Shown here: positions 7,579-16,569 of the stretch, piece after piece
Layout: each line of letters begins with the position of its first letter
Numbering within the stretch: position 1 is the stretch's first letter
From: Bacteroidota bacterium
GTDB lineage: Bacteria > Bacteroidota > Bacteroidia > Chitinophagales > BACL12
Direction: 5' to 3'
Assembly (NCBI GenBank): GCA_016706255.1
Contig: JADJJZ010000016.1
Coordinates: 1 to 25,807 of the forward strand
DNA: 25,807 nucleotides
Translations under genes and position numbers: made by a program
Notes under the pieces: model-generated
What the model was told of the DNA's origin: nothing
What the model saw: only the letters and a program-made list of their open reading frames with translations
Database searches by the model: none

Positions 7579-7716
7579 TTAGGCGAGATTGTCAGCGCTG
7601 ATTACATAAGTAATGTCATCGATGTCATCATCACTGTGATCTTTTTCCTTGTCTTTGCAAGAAGTAGCCAGACTGAACGTTGCAGCCATTACTACGAGGT
7701 AGATTAATTTTTTCAT
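7579..7716 (-). CDS. 45-residue lipoprotein, probably a shortened relative of the next gene
   Basis: ATG at 7716 to TAA at 7579. MKKLIYLVVMAATFSLATSC is a lipoprotein signal peptide with Cys-20. It is followed by KDKEKDHSDDDIDDIT and YVISADNLA. The layout copies the neighbouring DUF4920 lipoprotein: MKKL(I/V)Y, lipobox at residue 20, K-D-K, then DDxDDxxDxT. It starts six bases after the stop of the flavoprotein gene, so it is likely co-transcribed with it. The protein ends just after the acidic linker, so it may be a truncated paralogue or a genuine tiny lipoprotein. A sequencing indel hiding a longer frame cannot be excluded. Confidence 0.55.
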   Translation of the reverse strand: MKKLIYLVVMAATFSLATSCKDKEKDHSDDDIDDITYVISADNLA

Positions 7717-7722
7717 ATGATG

Positions 7723-8986
7723 TCAATTTTTACCCGAAAATAACAATTTGAAATAAAACGAAGGCTTTCTCAACTGGTCACGAATGTCGATATCTTCGAA
7801 CATGACCATGATAGTTTCGCGTAAAACCTTGTTCCTGTTGGCTTTGCGGACCACAAAGTTGAACAGCCAGGGGTATTTTACTAATTTTTGCATCCGGTAA
7901 CTCAGGTTTAATTCGCCACCTAAGCGCCTGTAAATGGCCTCATCGTATTTTTTGAGTCCTGCCGCAGCGAAGTTTTGTTGCTCAATGGCCTCCTTTGCCT
8001 GCTGCGCTGCCGTATAACCGCTCAAAATAGCGTTTCCGATACCTTCGCCTGTAAAAAGGGTCAATCAGGCTGGCAGCGTCGCCAATAAGCATGTAGTTGT
8101 CGCCGCTCAGTTTTCGTTTTTTGCTGCCTAAGGGTAAACCATAGCCGCGTATATCGTCTACCGGCTCCGCATTTTTGAAGCGCTCACTCAGTTGTGGGTA
8201 TTTTTTGATGATATTGTTGAGCTCGTTTTTGAGGTTGATGCGCTTTTTACCCACGTAATCGCTGCGCATACCTACGCCCACGTTACATTCGCCATTCGCA
8301 AGCGGGAAAATCCAGAAATAGCCCGGTAAAAAGTCTTTTAAGAAATGGAGCTCAATATAATTGCCTTCCTTGATGCCTGTAACACCTTTATAATATACCC
8401 GCAAACCGGCACAATGGTGTTCCTTCTCTACCTCCAAACCCCCAATTTTTTTCGCAAACTGCGAATGCGCGCCACTTCCGTCAATTACCAGTTGGGCGTT
8501 GATGGTATAGTTTCCGGCTTTATCGTAACAGGTAAATCCCTCAGCGGTTTTTTCAAAACGGTCGATTTCAACACCCTGCAGCAAATTAACCGAAGTATGT
8601 TTTTTAACCTCTTCAATCATAAAATTGTCGAAATCCATACGTTTGGTAATAAATCCGGGTGCGATTTCGCGTTTTTCGTCCGTTTTTTTAGGTTTATTGC
8701 GGAAAGGAATGCTCAATTCCTCCAAATTGGGTGCGACAAACGTAACACCCCAGCAGTTGAGTTGGATGGGGGACAGGCTGAGCTTTTCGACAAACGAACG
8801 GTCGTAGCGGTTTAAAATTTCTACCACCTTTCCGCTCAGGGCATCTCCACAAATTTTATCGCGGGGAAAAATCGCCTTATCGGCAACAATACAGGGGATA
8901 TTTTCTTTCGCTAAAAATAATGCAGTTGCAGCCCCTCCGGGTCCGGCCCCAAGAATTAAAACAGGTGTTTGTAAAATGTTCGACAT
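7723..8986 (-). CDS. Geranylgeranyl-reductase-family FAD-dependent oxidoreductase, one frameshift
   Basis: About 420 residues. The N-terminal FAD-binding GAGPGG is at residues 13-18. The family signature FPRDKICGDALSG is at about 40-52. The second FAD motif, GDAASLIDPF-TGEGIGNAILSG, is split by the frameshift at the A5 run 8053-8057. The C-terminal helical part ends LLFSGKN. Members reduce isoprenoid double bonds or act as related monooxygenase-like flavoenzymes; the substrate here is unknown. The frame also offers a TTG at 8995, but this overlaps the TATTTTTG -7 element, so I choose ATG 8986. The 45-residue lipoprotein follows after six bases. Confidence 0.88.
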
Positions 8987-8992
8987 GAAGCG

Positions 8993-9000
8993 CAAAAATA
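8993..9000 (-). promoter_or_regulatory. -7 promoter element of the flavoprotein gene
   Basis: TATTTTTG on the minus strand matches TAnnTTTG and lies six bases before ATG 8986. It decides against the TTG start at 8995, and suggests a leaderless or near-leaderless mRNA. Confidence 0.45.
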
Positions 9001-9086
9001 ACCCAAGATTTTTAAGATGTGATTATATGTGTATCACAACAAGGTGATGTATCCCATTTAGCGAAAAATGAATGTGCAAATATTAG

Positions 9087-9111
9087 ATGCCTGAATGGTG
9101 ATTGCAGGCAT
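9087..9111. other. 7-bp stem-loop at the edge of the repeat region
   Basis: ATGCCTG pairs with CAGGCAT around an 11-base loop. No T tract follows, so it is not an obvious terminator. It precedes the first long repeat unit. Confidence 0.35.
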
Positions 9112-9122
9112 TATCCTAGATT

Positions 9123-9486
9123 CACATTTTTGTGTCACCCCTGCCTTATTAGGCAGGTAAACCGCTGGGGTTCAACAGATTCTTGGGGGGTGGGTTTTGT
9201 TACCAATCTTTCACTGCTACGCAGTTTTTGTTTATGGGTGAAATGACATGTTGTGCTATTATTTTGCATTAATCTTTAATGCACATTTTTTGTGTCACCC
9301 CGCTGGGGTTCAAACGATTCTTATGGATCGATGTTGCTACAATCGTTTCACTGCTACGCAGTTTTTGTTTATGGATAAAATGGCATGCTGTGATATTATT
9401 TTACATTAATCTTTAATGCACATTTTTTGTGTCACCCCTGCCTCGTCCGGCAGGTAAACCTGCGGGGTTCAACGGATTCTAGGGGG
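9123..9486 (+). repeat. Two and a half tandem copies of a long intergenic repeat (137-159 bp period)
   Basis: Units start at 9123, 9282 and 9419 with CACATTTTTTGTGTCACCCC. They continue through a GGGGTTCAA-(C/A)-GATTCT block, GTTG/ACCAATC-type sequence, TTTCACTGCTACGCAGTTTT, TTTATGG and ATTAATCTTTAATG. The third copy breaks off after GGATTCTAGGGGG. Copies one and three carry an extra 22-bp hairpin (CTGCC ... GGCAG plus GTAAAC) directly after CACCCC that copy two lacks, which explains 159 versus 137 bp. The segment is not protein-coding in any consistent frame. It fills most of the 766-bp spacer between the genes at 8986 and 9752. Confidence 0.75.
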
Positions 9487-9571
9487 ACCATGAGTCGAAT
9501 TTTTTTAAATTATCATGATCAAATTATGAGGCTGGGATATTCAATTAATGGTCCAATTAAAACAACGATGC

Positions 9572-9650
9572 CAACCGCAGCGCGGTGAAGAATGGTAACA
9601 ACGTGCCCTCCTAGAATCAAGTACCCCGTAGGGTGAAACAAAAATGTAAA
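9572..9650 (-). repeat. Inverted, diverged copy of the long intergenic repeat
   Basis: Read on the minus strand, this has the same order as the direct copies: ACATTTTTGTTTCACCC, GGGGTACTTGATTCTAGGAGGG, CGTTGTTACCATTCTTCACCG, CGCTGCGGTT. Sequence identity is partial but the block order is kept. The array therefore faces a reverse-oriented copy about 90 bp away, and 9487-9571 between them shows nothing recognisable. 9651-9751 is plain AT-rich spacer. Confidence 0.6.
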
Positions 9651-9751
9651 TCGAACAATAAATCCGTAAATCATAAACTAAAAATGAAATTATAGATAAA
9701 CCAACCGCGTAGCTTTAACTGCCGAACGGGCTGGTGTTGCATATTTTAAAT

Positions 9752-11067
9752 TCACAACCTCACCACTACCGAACCGTATGCACCAACGCCTGTGAAGGCA
9801 TCGGGGGCTACGAGGCCGAGGAGGCTGTTGGAGCCTAGGCGGAGATCGAGGAAACTGCCGAATGATTTTGAGATGTTGATGCCTGCATTAAATTGGCCGT
9901 AACCTCCTGTATGGGCATTAATGCCAACTGTTAATTGTATTGGTGTTATGGATTTTGCAATCTCCATAAATACGAGGGGATCATATGGTGTATTTAATAT
10001 ATACTGACCACCAAGAGTGAAATAAAAGATTCACCAAACATTTTATTTGCAGAAATATTTATGCGTGATGGTAATGCTTGTGTAAATACATCCGTTTCTT
10101 CTGTTACGCCTAATATTTGTAATAAAGAATCTGAATTTCCTTCGGTAACATCATCTGCAGCGCCAAATAAATTATCTATTTCAACACCTTCAAAATGAAC
10201 CGTTGAATCTGAATATATTTTTGTCGGGTCGCTATTCCAAAATACCATACCCAAATCATTTGCCATGGCATTAATGGTAATTTCAGGACCTTTTAAATAA
10301 ATCTGACCAAAAATATCGGCGCTGAATCCAACACCGGCGAAATTACTTAAAGATGGTTTTTTATCACCGGATGTTTTAATACTGAAATCATAATCTAAAT
10401 CAAGATAACGGCCACCGTCTGCTGTATATAATGTTGCTGTCGGCGCTTTAATATCTAATCCCGAAATGCCCTGCACTAAACCTATAGTGGCTCCAAGTTT
10501 AAAATTGTTATAATCTTCAGTGAAATACTTCATCAACCCAACTTTGTATTCCATCGTGTTGGTGAGACTGAATTTAGAACCTGAAAGTTGTGCGGTATAA
10601 TCCTGATAATCGTAATTACCATAAAACACTAAATGAAATAAATCGTCGGTGAATTCGCTGCTCTCCTGAAAATTATAATCTACCCCCGCTATAAAAATGG
10701 TTGTAGGATTATTTTTTAATGCCATCACCATATACAACCCGCTGGATAAATCTACACCAATTCTGTTTTTATCGGATAATTTTGCAACAGCATCGGCTTT
10801 CATTTGTTCGGTAATAAATCCGCTGCCAAAAAAGTTTTGAATAAAACTCGCACTGAAACAATTACTTGCTGTATATAAATCGCCATAACCATTAAATACA
10901 ATCCTGTGATCTTTCATCTGCACATTTAATGGATCGTAAATGCCAAAAATGGTTGTTGGCGCAGCATATAAATCGGTATTTGTTATGATTGCGGTTGAAT
11001 CACCGGCAGCGCTGATGGTGTTCATCAGGCAGAATAATCCGAAAAAATAAATCAGTTTTTTAAACAT
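9752..11067 (-). CDS. DUF5723-like outer-membrane beta-barrel protein, one frameshift
   Basis: About 438 residues. Signal peptide MFKKLIYFFGLFCLMNTISA is followed by the start LYAAPTTIFGIYDPLNVQM-K, then alternating aromatic/hydrophobic strands, KYFTEDYNNFKLGATIGLVQG, a conserved GVGFSADIFGQIYLKG block, and a C-terminal strand ending GAYGSVVVRL. The frame breaks at an A3 run (10020-10022); one added base reads SFIFTLGGQYILNTPYDP and joins the C-terminal part (9752-9967). DUF5723 is my best family match; its role is unknown. GTG at 11070 precedes the ATG at 11067, which I chose. It lies six bases after the stop of the 695-residue lipoprotein, so the two form a tight pair. Confidence 0.7.
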
Positions 11068-11073
11068 CACTTG

Positions 11074-13161
11074 TCAGAAATCAGCTGTTGAAAAGGTGTA
11101 ATTAACATCTCCAACCAACTGTATCGCCATTTTATAATCACTATAAATTTTTACGATATCACTGCAGCTTGGAATTGATGCGGTATTAAATGTAACGGTG
11201 GCTACTGCTTTTGTTGCAAGCAAAATAGCATCTTTTAATTCACCGTCAACGAGTTGATGAATTTCAGTTTGTGTTGCATCGTGCACACGACAATCATCAG
11301 ACAAAACCCCTGCCTGAATATTATATCCACTAAAATTAAGCGAGTCGAGAGGTGTGCCTAAATCATCCATAAACACAATATTAATATTTGCTTCAAGTGG
11401 AAAAGTATTATCGGCAAATAATGTTAAATCAATATTGCCAATACCTTCTGTACCACTTTCTGCATCAAGGGTTACGGGGAATTCACTTTGTAATGTTAAA
11501 TCAGTAGCCATAAATTCAAGTGGCATACTTAAATTCAAATCGATATCAATAATACTGGATGGAATTACGAAATCCTGGTAATTAAATTCGTTGCCATTCG
11601 GATTTACCTGCATTTCAACATCATAAAATAATTTATCAGGAAATATTTCTACTAATTCATTCACATTGGAATTAGCTGAAGTTAATGCAATGGTTGTATA
11701 ACCGGGAATAAACGGATTGTTTAATGCACGATTTATATTAATTGGTACACCAACTACAGACGGACAATTTAAAAACACGGTTTCGCCGGTTTCTGTATTT
11801 GTGCCACCTAGAGAATTAATTAAAACTGTTCCACTTGCACCCAAACCATTGGTGATAGCTAAATCAATATTGATATCGCCGAAATTAATCTCTCCCGATA
11901 TAAACTGATCAAATAATTCAACACCTGAAGTAGTATCGGCAACGAGTATTTCATATTGCCCTAAATACCCCTTCAATGAATTAGGAACAAGATTTTCTAA
12001 ACCATAAATTACCTGCAAACTATCTTCTAATGTGATATAGGAAGCAACTCCGGTATAATTAATGCGCGCACTAAATTCCTGGTAAAAAGTATTTACCTCA
12101 TTGCCCTCACTTCCACGCAGGTCGATGGTATATCCTGCAATATCAAAAAACTCATCAACCGTTTCATCAGGTCCAACTGAAGTTTCTATATGTACAGAAT
12201 TTCCAAATACATCAACAGCTCCGGGAATATCATATACAATATGTATTGAATCGCCAATGGTATTTTTTACATAAATATGTACAGCGCCGGCTTCCATTCC
12301 CATTTCGGTAAATTCGGGCCCGCCCATATCATATTGCACATCGTTGGCATTATTAATCAGATTTTGCTCAGGGAAAACGGCAACGGCTTCCTGCAATTCC
12401 ATATCGCGGGCAGTAAGTGTTATTACTACAACATCGCTGGTATCTATTAAAACAGGAACATCGGGACTGCCCGGTGTGCTGAAATATAATATCTGGCCTA
12501 ACAAATTTCCTTCAACGGTCATTGTCGCGAGGTCTTTTGTAATGGTTAAAGGAACTCCGGCAGCAGGAATATGAAAAAAAGTATCTTCTAAAATCGTTTC
12601 GCCACCCACCGAGTTGGTTAATTTAAATACAACAGTATCTAAATCAACCGGTAAGCCATTTGCAATACTAAGATCCAGGTAGCCGGCATTAAAAGTAGCC
12701 GTTTCGAAAAATGTAGTTGCATCCACGGGAGTTGGGTCGGTGGATAGCCCGTAAATCGGGTCCAGCGTAGTTTCTGAGCCGTTTGATGCAATAATAAGGG
12801 TACCAATTGGAAACCCTAAATCGATAGCAATATTTCCCAATGATAGCCCAACAGAAACGGTTTGATCGTCGAGGGCTAAGGAATCGAGAGAAACAAAATA
12901 TTCAACGGAGGTATCGGGTATTTCGATTGCCTCTTCGGTTAAATTGTAGTTGAGGAGCTGACTTTGGTAAACGATGGTAACACTTTCATCGTCGTTGATT
13001 TCTGAAAGTGAATCCGGCACTAAATCATAAACATCCAATTCGCCGGTCACAATGGGCGCGAGGTAACGCGTATCCCAGCCTGTATCAAGGCTTCTGCGGC
13101 ATGCACTGAACAAGGCTGCAGCCAATAGTATGAGGAGTATACCTTTTCTATTTATATACAT
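11074..13161 (-). CDS. Large secreted lipoprotein of 695 residues, unknown function
   Basis: Intact frame. MYINRKGILLILLAAALFSAC gives a lipobox Cys at residue 21. The mature part is long, acidic and beta-rich. It has repeated blocks of the type (V/I)DLxLxLGNIAIDLGFPIG, FNAGYLDLSIANGLPVDL, INFGDINIDLAITNGLGAS and IGNIDLTLFADNTFPLEA, pointing to several related beta-sandwich modules. The mature N-terminus (RRSLDTGWDTRYLAPIVTGE) has the W-D-T/P-x-L/PI-ish start common in Bacteroidota surface lipoproteins. No catalytic motif is seen. The gene starts 24 bases after the ABC ATPase gene and is followed after six bases by the barrel gene. I infer a lipid-anchored partner of that barrel. Confidence 0.7.
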   Translation of the reverse strand: MYINRKGILLILLAAALFSACRRSLDTGWDTRYLAPIVTGELDVYDLVPDSLSEINDDESVTIVYQSQLLNYNLTEEAIEIPDTSVEYFVSLDSLALDDQTVSVGLSLGNIAIDLGFPIGTLIIASNGSETTLDPIYGLSTDPTPVDATTFFETATFNAGYLDLSIANGLPVDLDTVVFKLTNSVGGETILEDTFFHIPAAGVPLTITKDLATMTVEGNLLGQILYFSTPGSPDVPVLIDTSDVVVITLTARDMELQEAVAVFPEQNLINNANDVQYDMGGPEFTEMGMEAGAVHIYVKNTIGDSIHIVYDIPGAVDVFGNSVHIETSVGPDETVDEFFDIAGYTIDLRGSEGNEVNTFYQEFSARINYTGVASYITLEDSLQVIYGLENLVPNSLKGYLGQYEILVADTTSGVELFDQFISGEINFGDINIDLAITNGLGASGTVLINSLGGTNTETGETVFLNCPSVVGVPININRALNNPFIPGYTTIALTSANSNVNELVEIFPDKLFYDVEMQVNPNGNEFNYQDFVIPSSIIDIDLNLSMPLEFMATDLTLQSEFPVTLDAESGTEGIGNIDLTLFADNTFPLEANINIVFMDDLGTPLDSLNFSGYNIQAGVLSDDCRVHDATQTEIHQLVDGELKDAILLATKAVATVTFNTASIPSCSDIVKIYSDYKMAIQLVGDVNYTFSTADF

Positions 13162-13185
13162 TTAGTTGTGAAGATAAAGAATATT

Positions 13186-14973
13186 TTATTGCAGTTGCAT
13201 GAACCGGCTCCGTATGTCGTTAATCTGACCTTTCGGAATTGCCTCAATCAGCTTGCGGGTATAGTCTTTTTGTGGGTTATTGTAGATTTCATCAGCATCA
13301 CCCATTTCTTCAATTACACCCTTGTTCATAACCACCATGCGGTCGCTCATAAACTTTACAACACTAAGGTCGTGGCTGATAAAGATATAGGTGAAATTAA
13401 ACTCATTACGCAATTGTATCAATAAATTGAGCACCTGAGCCTGAACGCTCACGTCGAGTGCAGAAACACTTTCATCACATATAATAAATTGCGGATTCAG
13501 CGCCAGTGCGCGGGCAATACAAATCCGCTGCCGTTGTCCACCCGAAAATTCATGCGGATAACGATTATAAAAATCAGCTTTCAGCCCGGTTTTTTCCATC
13601 AGCTCAATTACTTTTTGTTTTCTTTCGGCATCGTTAGCATATAAATTGTGCACCGTCATTGGTTCTTTAATGGCACTGCCAACAGTCATACGCGGATTAA
13701 GCGATGAATACGGGTCCTGAAATATTATCTGAATATCTTTTCGCAGTGGTTTCATTTCGCTGTTGGGGAGATGTAAAATATTTTTCCCCTTAAAAATGAT
13801 TTCTCCTGAAACAGGTTCAACCAAACGAATAATGGTTCTGCCTAAAGTTGTTTTTCCGCAACCACTTTCGCCCACAAGGCCAAGGGTTTCTCCGGGATAA
13901 ACATTAAATGAAACATCATCCACTGCTTTTACCCAACCTGTTGCTTTACCGAATAAACTTTTATTTGTTGGAAAATATGTTTTCAGATTTTTAATCTGCA
14001 AAATGGGCTCCTGCTGAAATAATAACTGGTGACGCATTTTAGTTTCTGCATCCGACACAACATTACTTTCTAAAGCACCTGCAACAGTTTGATTTTTTTC
14101 AATTAATTCGCCGTTGGCATTTTCTGTCATAAAATCAGCGATGACAGGTAATTTGCGCAAACGTTGTCCGAGCGGTGGGCGACAAGCCATGAGGCCTTTG
14201 GTATAGGGATGTTTGGGGTTTTCAAAAATTTCAAGCACAGTGCCCTGTTCAACAATTTTACCTTTATACATTACCAATACGCGGTCGGCAATATCTGCAA
14301 TTACACCAAGGTCGTGCGTAATAAAAATGATGGAAGAATTTATAGTGCTTTTAATTCGGCCATTAAATCCAGAATTGTTTTCTGAACTGTTACATCTAAT
14401 GCCGTTGTTGGTTCATCTGCAATTAAAATATCAGGATTACAACTCATGGCCATGCCAATCATGACACGTTGTTTTTGGCCACCACTTAATTCGTGCGGAT
14501 AAGCATTATATATACGCTCGGGGTTTGGCAACTGAACTTTAGCAAATAATTCGAGTGTTCGTTGTTTCGCTTCTTTTTTGATTTTTCTGATGTAAAATTA
14601 TTGCTTCATCTACCTGAGCACCACAAGTAAAAACGGGATTTAAACTCGTCATGGGCTCCTGAAAAATCATGGAAATTTTATTGCCGCGATAATGACGCAT
14701 ATCCTTATCGGCGATGGTCCGCAAATCAACCGGCGTTTTACCCTCTTCATAATATAACATTTCTCCACCGGCAATAATACCCGGAGGATTAGGAATCAGT
14801 CGCATCAATGATAAAGAAGTTACCGATTTGCCTGAACCAGATTCACCCACAATACCCACAGTTTCACCTCTGAAAATCTGGAACGAAATATCATCCACCG
14901 CCTTAACAATTCCACTTTCTGTCTGAAAATGGGTAGCCAGGTTTTTTACGTCGAGCAATAATGGTTTGGACAT
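13186..14973 (-). CDS. Fused dipeptide/oligopeptide ABC transporter ATPase (OppD-OppF type), two frameshifts
   Basis: About 595 residues with two complete ATPase halves. Half one has Walker A GESGSGKS, Q-loop FQEPMTSLNP, signature LSGGQKQR, Walker B ILIADEPTTALD and H-loop FITHDLG. It is followed by the OppD/F extension HPYTKGLMACRP. Half two has GESGCGKT, FQDPYSSLNP, FSGGQRQR, FIICDESVSALD and FISHDLS, and ends in YTRKLIEAIP. The subunits would energise uptake of peptides or related solutes. No permease or binding protein is in the window. Frameshifts lie at the T6 run 14574-14579 and near 14340, and each is repaired by one base. The start is ATG 14973 (MSKPLLLDVKNL). Confidence 0.92.
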
Positions 14974-15111
14974 GAGGTAAAGGTAACGAAAATTTGGCGT
15001 TGAATTTGGGCAGTAAAATCCTTATTATAAAAGTGTTGTTTAGAGAAATTTATGATGTGAAAAAATAAACATCAGTAAATTAAATATCCACTTTTAAATA
15101 GTAGCAGGAAC

Positions 15112-16569
15112 TTATTTCTCCAAAAACTCTTCATCCGGAGAAACCCACAAAACGGAATTGCCTGTACCATATTCGTTTTGTTCGGTATTGGAATTGTTTG
15201 GGTCAAGAATCCACTTGCCGTCAACAACAAATTTGTAGGTATATTTTCCGGCAGGCAGATAACAAGGGAAAATCCAAACCCCATTGTCGTTCATCATTTT
15301 ATAACCGGGTTCGGCCCAATTGCAGAAACTACCGGTAATAAATACTTCTTTTGCCTGCGGGAAATTATTTAATGAAAATAAATGATTTGCTGATATCACG
15401 ATACAAGAATTTACATTTTCTGCTAATAATGATTTACACTGATTTTTAGGGTCGGTTATCCATTGCCCGTCAACAATAAATTTATATTCATAATTGCCGG
15501 AAGGTAATACAAAAGGAATTTGCCAACCGGTTGCCGTTTTTTCCATAATGAGTTCACCGGCATTCCAATTATTAAATGAACCTGTTAGCATTACGATTTT
15601 AGCATCCAAATAACCATCTAAAACAAAATAATGTGGTTCCCCAAGTGACATGACAGAATTAATATTTCCTTTGCCATCAGGCCTTGCAAGCGGGTTTCCG
15701 GGGTCGAGCATCCATTCGCGGTCGGCAATGTATTTGTAAGTATGTGTTCCTTCTTTTAAATATAAATTTAATTCCCAACCGGTTGCGGTTTTTTGCATGG
15801 CGAGTTCTTTTTCATTCCAGTTATTAAAACTGCCTGCCAATATCATTTGTTTTTTATCGGTAAATCCGTTTAATTTAAACGTATAATTAGTATGAAAATA
15901 CGTACTGTTATAACTATTATTTCCATCAGATTCTCTTACATTATTATTGGTATCGAAAATCCATTTCCCGTCTACAATATATTTATAAAAATATTTTCCC
16001 GGTTTTAATTTAATTGTTGTAACCCACCCGGAATCGGTTTTCTGCATCGGTGTTTGCCCTGTACTCCAGTCGTTAAAATTGCCACTTAAAAATACATCTG
16101 TAGCAGATAATTGTTGCGGTAAATAAAATACAGTTATATCTTCCGCATTCTCAAATACTGTTGGTCTGCCGGAGAAACTATTTACCCCGTAACTGACCGG
16201 TCCGGGATATCCCGGTGTGCTGCTGCCTTCTCCTTCAAAATTGAAAAACAAAGGCATATTTCCCCATTGAAAATCTATATTATCGTCACTTACTGATTTA
16301 TAAATAATTGCTTTTCGTTTTGTTATAGATTTAATTTTCCATCCTTCATCAGCCAGCTTGCCTAAATTGTGATACGTAAATAAACTATCTTCATTTAAAC
16401 CAAAATACTGCATGAGATGGTCATAATCAGCACGTTTTTGTTTTATTTTAACCTGCACCATTCCATCTGTAACACGAACCGCTGAACCCGATAATTGTGC
16501 ATGCGACAATTCAGGTAATGCTACAGTAAGCAACAATAAAAAAATACAATATTTTATAAATCTGCTCAT
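15112..16569 (-). CDS. Secreted protein with four CBM48/AMPK-type glycogen-binding modules
   Basis: Intact, 485 residues. Signal peptide 1-24 (...LPELSHA|Q). After a unique N-terminal region (26-140) come four modules at about 145-222, 228-308, 313-390 and 396-476. Each starts with V(F/M)(L/I)xGxFNxW (W168, W251, W335, W418, spacing 83-84) and continues with a G-W, a proline- or Lys-rich turn, YKYIVDGKWIxD and a final Asn-rich loop. This is the E-set/AMPK1_CBM pattern that binds alpha-glucans, for example glycogen or starch. No glycosidase domain is present, so a binding or adhesion role is more likely than catalysis; ligand binding is inference. Its ATG overlaps the protease stop (ATGA, 16566-16569), so the two genes are translationally coupled. 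Confidence 0.85.
   Translation of the reverse strand: MSRFIKYCIFLLLLTVALPELSHAQLSGSAVRVTDGMVQVKIKQKRADYDHLMQYFGLNEDSLFTYHNLGKLADEGWKIKSITKRKAIIYKSVSDDNIDFQWGNMPLFFNFEGEGSSTPGYPGPVSYGVNSFSGRPTVFENAEDITVFYLPQQLSATDVFLSGNFNDWSTGQTPMQKTDSGWVTTIKLKPGKYFYKYIVDGKWIFDTNNNVRESDGNNSYNSTYFHTNYTFKLNGFTDKKQMILAGSFNNWNEKELAMQKTATGWELNLYLKEGTHTYKYIADREWMLDPGNPLARPDGKGNINSVMSLGEPHYFVLDGYLDAKIVMLTGSFNNWNAGELIMEKTATGWQIPFVLPSGNYEYKFIVDGQWITDPKNQCKSLLAENVNSCIVISANHLFSLNNFPQAKEVFITGSFCNWAEPGYKMMNDNGVWIFPCYLPAGKYTYKFVVDGKWILDPNNSNTEQNEYGTGNSVLWVSPDEEFLEK

Noticed and set aside
7480..7707. 75-codon plus-strand frame
   Set aside because: Antisense to the 45-residue lipoprotein, which has a proper lipobox and operon spacing.
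8345..8815. 156-codon open frame on the plus strand
   Set aside because: It lies antisense within the flavoprotein gene, whose FAD motifs are unambiguous; composition is a mirror of the real gene.
9087..9111. Stem-loop as a terminator
   Set aside because: No T tract follows on either strand.
9019..9246. Open frame of 75 codons
   Set aside because: It runs through the non-coding repeat and is not maintained in the second and third copies.
9123..9486. Repeat array considered as CRISPR
   Set aside because: Units are 137-159 bp with no short repeat/unique spacer alternation, and no cas genes are near.
13168..14464. Plus-strand frames of 73-85 codons
   Set aside because: Shadows of the Opp ATPase gene.
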